Of a stretch of DNA of 54,476 nt, positions 15,934-23,862 are shown piece after piece. The stretch comes from an uncultured Paracoccaceae bacterium. GTDB lineage: Bacteria; Pseudomonadota; Alphaproteobacteria; Rhodobacterales; Rhodobacteraceae. The notes beneath the pieces were generated by a model, which was not told where the DNA came from, did not search any database, and saw nothing but the letters and a program-made list of their open reading frames with translations. Every line of letters starts with the position of its first letter. Position 1 is the stretch's first letter. The DNA lies in contig CANMQJ010000026.1 in assembly GCA_947500005.1 (NCBI GenBank), positions 1 through 54,476 on the forward strand, written 5' to 3'. The translations under genes and the position numbers were made by a program.

Positions 15934-16407
15934 ATGTCTGCAACAACCATCATCGACACAGCACCCCTTGGGGCGCTCATTCGCTACACCGACGGCAGTC
16001 CCAAGCCGCCGGCACGCTTCACATAGAAGCTCGCAGCCTGGGAGCGCTCGAACGGCGTCGGCCGTCTTGTGAAAAAGGAGCCACCCCGGCCTTACGCGAC
16101 CTGGACGGCTCCCGCGTCGTTCACGCTGCATGAAGGCAACTTCGCCTCGGACGGGGTGATCCTCGTCACCATCATGCGCAGCCATTCCGCTGACAGCGCC
16201 CTCGTCTTCGAGGTGGCCGAGGAACCGAAACCCGGGCAGGTGCGCGTGCTCCTGGATTTCGACGGCAACACCGAGCTGCTGCATTTGGCGGAATCCGTCA
16301 CTGCGGCCGAGCTCTGGATCGCCAAGGAAGGATACCGCAACGCGCGACTCGAAATCGTTGGCGATGAAAATAGCGAAAGGGCAGGGGGCGCGGACCTGGC
16401 CGCCTGA
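15934..16407 (+). pseudogene. Small hypothetical protein gene interrupted by a nonsense codon
   Basis: From ATG 15934, preceded by TGAGGA, the frame reads MSATTIIDTAPLGALIRYTD, then meets TAG at 16024-16026. It stays open to 16407 in the same phase, giving a coherent protein (EGNFASDGVILVTIMRSHS ... HLAESVTAAELWIAKEGY). One base change would restore a ~157-residue protein. The downstream part could still be made from an internal ATG at 16069. I do not recognise the function; it travels with the parB-like gene. A strong hairpin at 16422 follows. Confidence 0.65.
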
Positions 16408-16421
16408 GCCCAACTGCAACC

Positions 16422-16449
16422 GAGGGGCCCGCCCAAGCGCGGGCCTCTC
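16422..16449 (+). terminator. Terminator-like hairpin after the broken hypothetical gene
   Basis: GAGGGGCCCGC and GCGGGCCTCTC pair over 11 positions with one mismatch around a 6-base loop, 15 bases downstream of the stop at 16407. The rest of the ~290 bases to the IS6 element at 16737 shows no gene that I can support. Confidence 0.6.
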
Positions 16450-16736
16450 ATCCATCACAACCTTGTCCCGCGATGTCGCGGGGCGCCAAAGGAACCATCC
16501 CCAAGGAAGGACGTCTACAACCAAGATCTTGGCCAGGAGGCTGGAGGCAAAAGCATCAGCGGGACAACCGGCTCCAGTCGTCAGGGCACCATCCCCCGCT
16601 CGCCATTCCCTTCCTTGCCCCGAATCCCGTCTTCGAGATCAACCCACGAGGGGTCGGACTACGGGCGAGCCCGTGCCGCCGGGCGGATTCGGAGCAAGTC
16701 CGAACGCACCTGATGATGTCAGCCAGTATTCGGGCC

Positions 16737-17488
16737 GGTTCTGTCGCAAAGTTGGGTGACCGCCGATAAGCTCCCCCACCTCGGCGCCTCTCACGCCGCA
16801 AGACTGGCGTAGATCGCGAACGGACATCCTCTGCCAAGCTGTCCTTTCCTGATCATGTGTGCCGTTTCTATCCCGTCCAGAGTCGCTCTTGCCGATCTGA
16901 GTGATTTGAAGCCCATCATCGGCCTGATCCGTCTTTTTATCCCGCGATGATCCTGCGGTCCGAGCCAACCCTCCGAAGGGCCGCATTCATCCCCGCCAGG
17001 CCTGCGGTGTTCGCCCCGCTCTTGTCGATGGCGCAGGACCGCGGCAGCCCGTTCGAGGTGACCGCTTTCGCCAGAAAGCTCAGCGCTGCCGCTTCATCGC
17101 GATGTTCCGACAGCATGAAATCAAGGGTCTGTCCGTTCCGATCAACGGCGCGATAAAGATAGCACCAATTCCCGCGCACCTTCACATAGGTCTCGTCCAG
17201 GCGCCAGGATGGTGCTGTTCGAGCCTTGCGCCGTTGCGCCACAGCGGCCAGCGCCGAGGCGTATTTCACGACCCAGCGGTTCAGCGTCGCATGGTCGACG
17301 CGGACGCCACGCTCAGCCAGAATCTCTTCGAGGTCACGATAGGACACGGCGTACCTGACGTAGAAGAAGACTGCATGCAGGATCACATCCCGCGGGAACT
17401 GCGCGCCTTTGAACGAAACCATCGGCTCAACCTCATCGACAAAATGGCCAACTCGATACATTATCTGCTCGAAAGATGCGACAGAACC
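16737..17488 (-). mobile_element. IS6-family insertion sequence with a defective transposase
   Basis: The element is bounded by GGTTCTGTCGCA at 16737-16748 and its complement TGCGACAGAACC at 17477-17488, giving 752 bp, slightly short for the family. The 8 bp on each side (TTCGGGCC and CACGCCAT) do not match, so no target-site duplication is visible. The transposase-start end is nearly identical to the sequence at the left edge of the window. Confidence 0.85.
16791..17422 (-). pseudogene. IS6-family transposase, internally deleted
   Basis: The frame from ATG 17422 reads MVSFKGAQFPRDVILHAVFF, with the helix-turn-helix region RGVRVDHATLNRWV. It continues through the first catalytic Asp (WRLDETYVKVRGNW) and the second (CAIDKSGANTAG), then stops at 16937. 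A shifted frame resumes as IKRRIRPMMGFKSLRSARAT and ends near 16791 after HMIRKGQL. About 25 codons that normally carry the catalytic Glu (the YLNN-EQDH region) are missing at the junction. The enzyme should be inactive, though the ends could still be moved by a related transposase. Confidence 0.85.
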
Positions 17489-17653
17489 CACGCCATGGCG
17501 CCTGCCGCCCTAACACTGGCCTGGTATTGCGCCGCCGCGTGGCTGGTTTTTGCTCCGCCGTTGACACTCGGAATCACACCCTGTTCCCGCCGATGAGCTG
17601 AGCGTCAGGAACATGCCCTCGCCAACGCTACTTGTGAGCAAGACGAAAAATCT

Positions 17654-17777
17654 TTGACAAGCGCGCTGTCATCCGTCACTTTGATAAAAAAGGCGGTCTT
17701 GGCTCGCCATCGGCAATCGCGCCCCGATTATCCGGTCATCCCGGATGGCGGGGTTTTTTTTGTTTTTGGGGGACGAC
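17654..17777 (+). promoter_or_regulatory. Leader of the amide operon: promoter-like box and attenuator
   Basis: TTGACA at 17654-17659 is a consensus -35 box; the -10 box is weak (around 17677-17683). The transcribed leader ends in the strong terminator at 17722-17761. Upstream, CGCCATC at 17705-17711 is exactly complementary to GATGGCG at 17744-17750, the 3' arm of that terminator, so the two folds exclude each other. The first operon genes encode AmiC- and AmiR-like proteins, and AmiR-type ANTAR proteins act by antitermination on such leaders. A GGGGGAC ribosome site lies just before the ATG at 17778. Confidence 0.7.
17722..17761 (+). terminator. Intrinsic terminator/attenuator upstream of the amide operon
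   Basis: CCCCG (17722-17726) pairs with CGGGG (17749-17753), and ATCCGG pairs with CCGGAT around the loop TCATC. A run of eight T follows (17754-17761). It ends only 16 bases before the first start codon, so it must be bypassed for operon expression. Confidence 0.8.
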
Positions 17778-18881
17778 ATGGTAGAGTTTGCTCTCGGCCT
17801 CGTGTTTTCGACCAGCGGACCCTATGCGGCGCTGGGTCAGGCAGCACGGGCCGGTGCCGAGCTTGCCATTGCCGATCTGGCGGCCGAGGGGCTGGCGCAG
17901 ATCACGCCCGTGCATCGCGATCCAGGCGGCCGGCCCGAGGCCTACGAGGCCGCGACCGAGGAGATCTTGCGCACGGGCGTCAGCCACGTGGTCGGCGCGA
18001 TCACCTCGTGGAGCCGCAAAGACATGATCCCGGTGCTCGAACGCCATGGCGGCCTGTTGTGGTATCCCTGTCCTTATGAAGGATTCGAGAGCAACGACCA
18101 CGTCGTCTATATGGGGGCCGCGCCCAACCATCACATGATCCCGCTGGTGGACCGCATGTTGGCGCATGGGGTACGGCGGGTCTATCTGCTGGGTTCGAAC
18201 TATGTCTGGGGATGGGAGACGCTGCGCCTTGCACGCGAACGGCTTGGCGCCGCCGGGGTCGAGATCGTAGGCGAGCGTCACCTGCCGCTGGGCGACACCG
18301 ATTGCAGTCGCGCGCTGGCCGAGATCGCCGCCACCGGGGCGGATGCCGTGGTCAATTCGCTGATCGGTCCATCCAACACCGCCTTCATGCGGGGATTGCC
18401 GCGAAAGGGTCGCCCGGCGGTGCTGTCGTGCAACCAGACCGAGGCCGATCTGGATGTGCTGGGACCTTTCGCCGAAGGGCTGATCGCGGCGGGCAGTTTC
18501 TTCGAGGCGCTGGGGTCTGCGGGTTTCGTCGCGCGTGGCGGGGCCGCGGCGCCAAACGGGCGGTGCTCGGGGTTTCTTGCGACCACCTATGCCAGCGTGC
18601 GCGTTCTGGCCGAGGCCGTGAAACGGGCCGGCACCACCGCCCCCAAGGTGGTGTTCGAGGCCGCCTGCGCCGCTCCGCACGAAAGCGTGCTCGGGCGGCT
18701 GGACCTGGATCCGGTCACCCGCCACGCGGCACTGACGCCGCATATCGCACAGGTGCGCGAGGGGCGGTTCGCGCTGCTCTCTTCCGCGCCGGGACCTATT
18801 CCGGCCGACCCCTATCTGATCGACCTGCCGCCGGTTCCGGCGCAGTCCGCCAAGACACCTTCCCTGAGGATCGTGACATGA
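17778..18881 (+). CDS. amiC: AmiC-like cytoplasmic amide sensor
   Basis: A 367-residue protein of the periplasmic-binding-protein fold used by AmiC and urea/short-chain amide binding proteins. It opens EFALGLVFSTSGPYAALGQA, and the binding-site region is recognisable in YPCPYEGFESNDHVVYMGAAPNHH. It has no signal peptide, which fits AmiC acting in the cytoplasm as a ligand-controlled brake on AmiR rather than as a transporter subunit. An upstream in-frame start at 17745 lies inside the terminator hairpin and is rejected; ATG 17778 has a good ribosome site. Its 3' end overlaps the next gene by four bases. The ligand is probably a short amide, judged from the amidase downstream. Confidence 0.87.
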   Translation: MVEFALGLVFSTSGPYAALGQAARAGAELAIADLAAEGLAQITPVHRDPGGRPEAYEAATEEILRTGVSHVVGAITSWSRKDMIPVLERHGGLLWYPCPYEGFESNDHVVYMGAAPNHHMIPLVDRMLAHGVRRVYLLGSNYVWGWETLRLARERLGAAGVEIVGERHLPLGDTDCSRALAEIAATGADAVVNSLIGPSNTAFMRGLPRKGRPAVLSCNQTEADLDVLGPFAEGLIAAGSFFEALGSAGFVARGGAAAPNGRCSGFLATTYASVRVLAEAVKRAGTTAPKVVFEAACAAPHESVLGRLDLDPVTRHAALTPHIAQVREGRFALLSSAPGPIPADPYLIDLPPVPAQSAKTPSLRIVT

Positions 18882-19453
18882 CATACAGCTTTGCCGGGCG
18901 TCAGGCCCGCGTGCTTCATCCCAGCGCCGAAATGCGCGACCGCCTGGTGCGCAGGCTGGCCAGCCTGGGCATCCGGGCCGAGGGCCGGTGGCCCGCACTG
19001 GACCCGCAGGATACATCGGCGGATCTTCTGGTGATCGATATTGACCGCGGCGAAAGCGGACAGTTTCCTTGGGCCGCGGGCGCGGCGCCGATGCCGGTGG
19101 TCGGGCTCGTGGGTTCCGAAACGCCCGGCCGTCTGCAATGGGCAATCGACCAGGGCGTGGATGCGCTGCTGCCGACCGGGGCCATGGCCAACCTGTTCTC
19201 GGCGCTGGTCTACGCATCAGCACGCCATGCAGAGCGGACTGAAAGACAGCGCACCGAGGCAGAGGCGAGCCGCCGCAACGGGATGCGGCTGGACCTGATC
19301 CGGGCGGTCATTGCGCTGATGCAGGCGGAGGGGATCGGCGATGCCGCCGCCCTCAAACGCCTGCGTGCGCTGGCGATGGTCGAGCGGCTGCCGCTGGAGG
19401 ATGCCGCGCAACGCTATCTTTCGGATATCTCCGCTCTGCGGGGCCGGGCATGA
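18878..19453 (+). CDS. amiR: AmiR-like ANTAR-domain antiterminator
   Basis: A 191-residue protein with a degenerate receiver-like N-terminal domain (LLVIDIDRGESGQFPW) lacking a clear phospho-acceptor pocket. A coiled-coil linker follows (ARHAERTERQRTEAEASRRN), then a C-terminal ANTAR RNA-binding domain (LIRAVIALMQAEGIGDAAALKRLRALAM ... LPLEDAAQRYLSDI). In Pseudomonas AmiR binds the leader RNA and prevents termination unless held by AmiC. The overlap with the AmiC-like gene (ATGA) and the terminator upstream of the operon strongly support the same role here. The next gene starts inside its 3' end. Confidence 0.9.
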   Translation: MTYSFAGRQARVLHPSAEMRDRLVRRLASLGIRAEGRWPALDPQDTSADLLVIDIDRGESGQFPWAAGAAPMPVVGLVGSETPGRLQWAIDQGVDALLPTGAMANLFSALVYASARHAERTERQRTEAEASRRNGMRLDLIRAVIALMQAEGIGDAAALKRLRALAMVERLPLEDAAQRYLSDISALRGRA

Positions 19454-20352
19454 GCGCGACCAGAACCTCCGACACCCGGCTTCCACCCCGTGCGGGCCGG
19501 ACGGCGGGCGTGATCCGCGCGCTGCTGTCGCGGCCGCGCTCGGCCTTCGGGCTGGCTGTGATCGTGCTGATGGTCGGCGCGGCGCTTTTCGCGCCCTGGA
19601 TCATGCCGCATGACCCGTTCGAGCAGAGCTTCGACGGGCTGTCGATGGTGGGTGCGCCGCTGCCGCCGGGCGGAGAGTTCCCGCTGGGCACCGACCTGCT
19701 GGGCCGCGACCTGTTCAGCCGGTTGATCCTGGGCACGCGCACCTCGCTCATCATCGGGGTGCTGGCCAATGGCATTGCGATCCTGCTGGGCGCGGGCGTG
19801 GGCATCGCGGCGGGCTATTTCGGCGGCTGGGTCGCGGCGATCCTGATGCGTTTCACTGACCTGATGATGGCCTTTCCGGCGCTGCTGCTGGCCATCGTGC
19901 TGGCGGCGATCTTCCAGCCCTCGCTGCTGATCGTGGCGCTGGTGATCGCGATGGTGAACTGGGTGCAGATGGCGCGGGTGATCTATACCGAGACGCGCAG
20001 CCTGGCCGAACGCGATTTCATCCAGGTCCAGCGCGCGCTGGGGGCCGGGCATCTCCGCATCCTGCTGCGTCATCTGCTGCCACATCTGCTGTCGTCGATC
20101 GTGGTCTTCGGCACGCTGGGCATCTCGACCACCGTCCTGCTGGAGGCGACGCTGAGCTTTCTGGGCGTGGGCGTGCAGCCGCCGACGCCGAGCTGGGGCA
20201 ACATCATCTTCGAGAACCAGACCTATTTCAGCACCGCGCCCTGGCTGGTTTTCTTTCCCGGTGCCGCCATCGTCCTGCTGGCGCTTGCCTTCAACCTCGT
20301 GGGTGACGCGCTGCGCGACATTCTCGACCCAACGCTGAAGGGACGCCACTGA
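19450..20352 (+). CDS. ABC transporter permease, oligopeptide/DppC type
   Basis: A 300-residue inner-membrane permease of the DppC/OppC class. It has an N-terminal hydrophobic helix (AFGLAVIVLMVGAALFAPWI), then GTDLLGRDLFSRLILGTRTSL, the standard DppC signature. About five further membrane helices follow, and the cytoplasmic EAA loop reads VQRALGAGHLRILLRHLLP. ATG overlaps the amiR stop and the stop overlaps the next ATG, so it is fully embedded in the operon. With the DppB-type partner it forms the channel of an amide or small-peptide importer. Confidence 0.92.
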   Translation: MSATRTSDTRLPPRAGRTAGVIRALLSRPRSAFGLAVIVLMVGAALFAPWIMPHDPFEQSFDGLSMVGAPLPPGGEFPLGTDLLGRDLFSRLILGTRTSLIIGVLANGIAILLGAGVGIAAGYFGGWVAAILMRFTDLMMAFPALLLAIVLAAIFQPSLLIVALVIAMVNWVQMARVIYTETRSLAERDFIQVQRALGAGHLRILLRHLLPHLLSSIVVFGTLGISTTVLLEATLSFLGVGVQPPTPSWGNIIFENQTYFSTAPWLVFFPGAAIVLLALAFNLVGDALRDILDPTLKGRH

Positions 20353-21272
20353 TGCAAAGCTACCTGATCCGCCGCCTGCTGGAGAGCGCGTTGATCCTGC
20401 TGGGCATCACGCTGGTGACCTTCATCCTGCTGTATCTCGTGCCCGCAGACCCCGCGCGCCAGATTGCCGGACGCTCGGCCACCGTCGAGACGGTGCAGAA
20501 CATCCGCGACCAACTTGGCTTGAACGATCCTTTCTTCGCGCAGTATTGGCGCTATCTCACGTCGCTGCTGCAAGGCGACATGGGGCGGAGCTATCTGCAA
20601 CGCGCCGAGGTGTCCGAGCTGATCGCGTCGCGCCTGCCCGCCTCGCTGCTACTGATGGTGGCGGCCATCGCCACGGAGCTGATGATGGGGCTGACCATCG
20701 GCATCGTTGCGGCGCTGCGGCGCAACCGTCCCGCCGATCACGGGCTGATGATCTTCAGCTTCGTGTCGATCTCGGCGCCGCAATTCGTCATCGGCATCCT
20801 GCTTCTTTACGTCTTCGCGGTGCAGCTTGGGTGGTTCCCCATCGGCGGCTACGGAAGTTTCGCGCATGTCGTGCTGCCGGCGGTCACCCTCGGGTTCCTG
20901 GGCGCGGGCTGGTATTCGCGGATGATGCGGTCCAGCATGATCGACGTGCTGGGCCAGGATTTCGTGCGCACCGCGCAGGCCAAGGGGTTGGGCCGCGCCC
21001 GGATCATCCTGCGCCATGTCATCCCCAACGCCATCCTGCCCATCATTGCCATGATCGGCATCGATATCGGGCTGTTCATGTCCGGCATCGTGGTGGTCGA
21101 AAGCGTCTTTGGCTGGCCCGGCATCGGACAGCTTGCGTGGCAGGCAATCCAGCGCGTGGACATCCCGGTCATCATGGGCGTCACCATGGTGTCGGCCACC
21201 GCCATCGTTCTGGGGAACCTTCTGGCCGACCTCGTCGCGCCAATGATCGACCCCCGAATCAAGACCAAGTGA
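20352..21272 (+). CDS. ABC transporter permease, oligopeptide/DppB type
   Basis: A 306-residue permease of the DppB/OppB class. It starts MQSYLIRRLLESALILLGITL (first helix), contains LVPADPARQIAGRSA and RDQLGLNDPFFAQYWRYL, both hallmarks, and has an EAA loop TAQAKGLGRARIILRHVIP. Six membrane helices are expected. It is the partner of the preceding permease; gene order C then B is the reverse of dpp in Escherichia coli. A 21-bp gap with AACGGAGGAATGAGAAC leads into the binding-protein gene. Confidence 0.92.
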   Translation: MQSYLIRRLLESALILLGITLVTFILLYLVPADPARQIAGRSATVETVQNIRDQLGLNDPFFAQYWRYLTSLLQGDMGRSYLQRAEVSELIASRLPASLLLMVAAIATELMMGLTIGIVAALRRNRPADHGLMIFSFVSISAPQFVIGILLLYVFAVQLGWFPIGGYGSFAHVVLPAVTLGFLGAGWYSRMMRSSMIDVLGQDFVRTAQAKGLGRARIILRHVIPNAILPIIAMIGIDIGLFMSGIVVVESVFGWPGIGQLAWQAIQRVDIPVIMGVTMVSATAIVLGNLLADLVAPMIDPRIKTK

Positions 21273-21293
21273 AACCAACGGAGGAATGAGAAC

Positions 21294-22919
21294 ATGAAAA
21301 AACTTCTTTTGTCGGGCGCGGCCACGCTGGCGCTGACCGCCCAGGTCGCGACCGCGCAGGTGGACGAGGATGCGCCCACCGGGGGCAACATGATCGTCAC
21401 CTACAAGGATGACGTGGCAACGCTGGACCCGGCGATCGGATATGACTGGCAGAACTGGTCGATGATCAAGTCGCTGTTCGACGGGCTAATGGGCTATTCC
21501 CCGGGCACCACCGAGCTGCGCAACGAGCTGGCCTCCGACTATACCATCTCCGAGGATGGCCTGACGCACAGCTTCACGCTCAAGGACGGGATCAAGTTCC
21601 ACAATGGCCGTGTGATCACGGCCGAGGACGTGAAGTACTCGCTCGACCGCGTGACCAACCCCGAAACGCGGTCGCCCGGTGCCGGCTTCTTCGGCATGAT
21701 TGAGGGTTTCGACACCTGGAACGCGGGCGAGGGCGATGGACTGTCCGGCGTCAAGGTGATCGACGACAAGACCGTCGAGATCACGCTGTCGCGCCCCGAT
21801 GCGACCTTTGGCCATGTAATGGCGCTGAACTTCGCCTCCATCGTGCCGAAAGAGGCGGTCGAGGCATCGGGGGAGGATTTCGGGCGCGAGCCGGTGGGTT
21901 CGGGCGCGTTCAAGCTGGCGGAATGGTCGCCGGGTCAGCGTGTGGTGTTCGAGCGGTTCGATGACTATCACCGCGCGGGCGTGCCGAAGCTGGACCAGGT
22001 GACGTTCGAGATCGGGCTGGAGCCTACGGTCGCGCTGCTGCGGCTGCAACAGGGCCAGGCGGACGTGCCGGGCGACGGCATCCCGCCGGCGCAGTTCCTC
22101 CAGGTGATGAACAACCCCGCACAGGCCGAGAATGTCGTCGAGGGCGGCCAGCTGCATACCGGCTACATCACGCTGAACACGCAGATGGCGCCGTTCGACA
22201 ATCTCGCCGTTCGCCAGGCGGTGAACATGGCGATCAACAAAGACCGTATCATCAAGATCATCAATGGCCGCGCCGTGCCCGCCAACCAGCCGCTGCCGCC
22301 CACGATGCCGGGGTATGCCGACGATTACGAAGGCTATGCCTACGATCCCGAGAAAGCGCGCGAGATGCTGGTCGAGGCGGGCTTCGCGGACGGGTTCGAA
22401 ACCGAGCTTTACGTCATGAACGTCGATCCCAACCCGCGCATCGCCCAGGCGATCCAGCAGGACCTGAAGGAGATCGGCATCACCGCCGAGATCCGCAGCC
22501 TGGCGCAGGCCAACGTGATCGCCGCCGGCGGCGAGGCCGATCAGGCCCCGATGATCTGGTCGGGCGGCATGGCGTGGATCGCGGATTTCCCGGACCCGTC
22601 CAACTTCTACGGCCCGATCCTGGGCTGCGGCGGCGCGGTTCAGGGCGGCTGGAACTGGGCGTGGTACTGCAACAAGGAGCTGGATGCCCGGGCGGCAGAG
22701 GCCGACGCCATGACCGGCGAGGAAAACGCCGAGGCCCGGCTTGACGCCTGGCGGCAGATCTATCTCGACGTGATGGCCGATGCCCCTTGGGTGCCGGTGT
22801 TCAACGAGCAGCGATTCACGCTGACCTCGGATCGGATGGCCGGCGATGACAGCCTGTTCGCCGACCCGGTGCATATCCCGGTGAACTACGACTATATCTA
22901 TTCGAAGGACGCCGAATAA
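21294..22919 (+). CDS. Periplasmic solute-binding protein, family 5
   Basis: A 541-residue SBP_bac_5 protein with a Sec signal peptide (MKKLLLSGAATLALTAQVATAQ). It shows the family features NMIVTYKDDVATLDPAIGYDW, SLFDGLMGY, and HSFTLKDGIKFHNGRVITAEDVKYSL. It captures the substrate in the periplasm for the two permeases. Peptide-type binding proteins also bind other small molecules, and the neighbouring amidase suggests an amide or amidated compound. A GGAGG ribosome site lies before ATG 21294. Only one base separates its stop from the amidase start. Confidence 0.92.
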   Translation: MKKLLLSGAATLALTAQVATAQVDEDAPTGGNMIVTYKDDVATLDPAIGYDWQNWSMIKSLFDGLMGYSPGTTELRNELASDYTISEDGLTHSFTLKDGIKFHNGRVITAEDVKYSLDRVTNPETRSPGAGFFGMIEGFDTWNAGEGDGLSGVKVIDDKTVEITLSRPDATFGHVMALNFASIVPKEAVEASGEDFGREPVGSGAFKLAEWSPGQRVVFERFDDYHRAGVPKLDQVTFEIGLEPTVALLRLQQGQADVPGDGIPPAQFLQVMNNPAQAENVVEGGQLHTGYITLNTQMAPFDNLAVRQAVNMAINKDRIIKIINGRAVPANQPLPPTMPGYADDYEGYAYDPEKAREMLVEAGFADGFETELYVMNVDPNPRIAQAIQQDLKEIGITAEIRSLAQANVIAAGGEADQAPMIWSGGMAWIADFPDPSNFYGPILGCGGAVQGGWNWAWYCNKELDARAAEADAMTGEENAEARLDAWRQIYLDVMADAPWVPVFNEQRFTLTSDRMAGDDSLFADPVHIPVNYDYIYSKDAE

Positions 22920-22920
22920 C

Positions 22921-23862
22921 ATGTGCCAGCACTGTGACTATACGATCCACGGTGCGCACCATCACGGGTGGGATCATTCGATCCCGCCCGCCCAGACGGT
23001 GGCCCCCGGATCGCGCCTGCATTTCCAATGTCTCGACAGTTCGGGCGGGCAGTTCGACAAGAACTCCACCACTGCCGACGTGCCCAAGCTGGATTTCGAC
23101 AAGATCAACCCGGTCACCGGGCCGGTCTTTGTCGATGGCGCCAAGCCCGGCGACGTGCTCAAGATCAAGATCGAGGCGTTTCACCCCTCTGGCTTCGGCT
23201 GGACGGCAAACATTCCCGGCTTCGGCCTGTTGGCCGATCAGTTCACCGACCCCTATCTCAAGATCTGGGACTACAACCCTGAGACACTTGCACCCGCGCT
23301 CTATTCCGACCTGGGCCGCGTGCCGCTGAAACCCTTTGCCGGCACCATTGGCCTGGCGCCAGCCGAGGCCGGGCATCACTCGGTCGTGCCGCCGCGCCGG
23401 ATGGGCGGGAACCTGGACATTCGCGACCTGGCTGCGGGCACCACGCTTTACCTGCCCGTCGAGGTCGAGGGCGCGCTGTTCTCGATCGGCGACACCCATG
23501 CCGCCCAGGGCGATGGCGAGGTCTGCGGCACTGCGATTGAAAGCCCGATGGATGTCGAGGTGACGCTGGACGTGATCAAGGGCGAAAAGCTGGCCTTTCC
23601 GCGTTTTTCCACCCCCGGCCCGGTGACCCGGCACCTGGATGCCAAAGGCTATGAAGTGACCACGGGGATCGGATCCGACATGATGCAGGCGGCCCGCGAC
23701 GCGGTCGCGGGCATGGTCGATTTCCTGGGTCGCACCAAGGGCATGTCGGCGGAGGACGCCTATCTTCTGTGCTCGGTCTGCGGCGATTTGCGGATCTCGG
23801 AAATTGTCGATCAACCGAACTGGGTGGTCAGCTTCTATTTCCCCAACGTGGTGTTCGAATGA
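22921..23862 (+). CDS. fmdA: Acetamidase/formamidase family amidohydrolase
   Basis: A 313-residue enzyme of the acetamidase/formamidase family, which hydrolyses short amides to carboxylate and ammonia. Recognisable motifs are HHGWDHSIPPAQTVAPGS, FVDGAKPGDVLKIKI, PRRMGGNLDIRDLAAGTTL, SIGDTHAAQGDGEVCGTAIE and LCSVCGDLRISEIVD. It lies inside the transport operon, one base after the binding protein, and its stop overlaps the ATPase start as ATGA. Cytoplasmic: no signal peptide. Formamidase against acetamidase cannot be decided from sequence. Confidence 0.92.
   Translation: MCQHCDYTIHGAHHHGWDHSIPPAQTVAPGSRLHFQCLDSSGGQFDKNSTTADVPKLDFDKINPVTGPVFVDGAKPGDVLKIKIEAFHPSGFGWTANIPGFGLLADQFTDPYLKIWDYNPETLAPALYSDLGRVPLKPFAGTIGLAPAEAGHHSVVPPRRMGGNLDIRDLAAGTTLYLPVEVEGALFSIGDTHAAQGDGEVCGTAIESPMDVEVTLDVIKGEKLAFPRFSTPGPVTRHLDAKGYEVTTGIGSDMMQAARDAVAGMVDFLGRTKGMSAEDAYLLCSVCGDLRISEIVDQPNWVVSFYFPNVVFE

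Noticed and set aside
17711..17735. Two adjacent six-base loops (AATCGC, ATTATC) as a canonical ANTAR target
   Set aside because: The loops start with A but lack G at the fourth position, stems are only three pairs and there is no linker, so the standard motif is not met.
17745..17777. Earlier in-frame start for the AmiC-like gene
   Set aside because: That start lies inside the terminator hairpin and has no ribosome site.
21486..22922. Minus-strand frame of 478 codons opposite the binding protein
   Set aside because: High-GC mirror frame; the plus strand has a signal peptide, family motifs and operon spacing.
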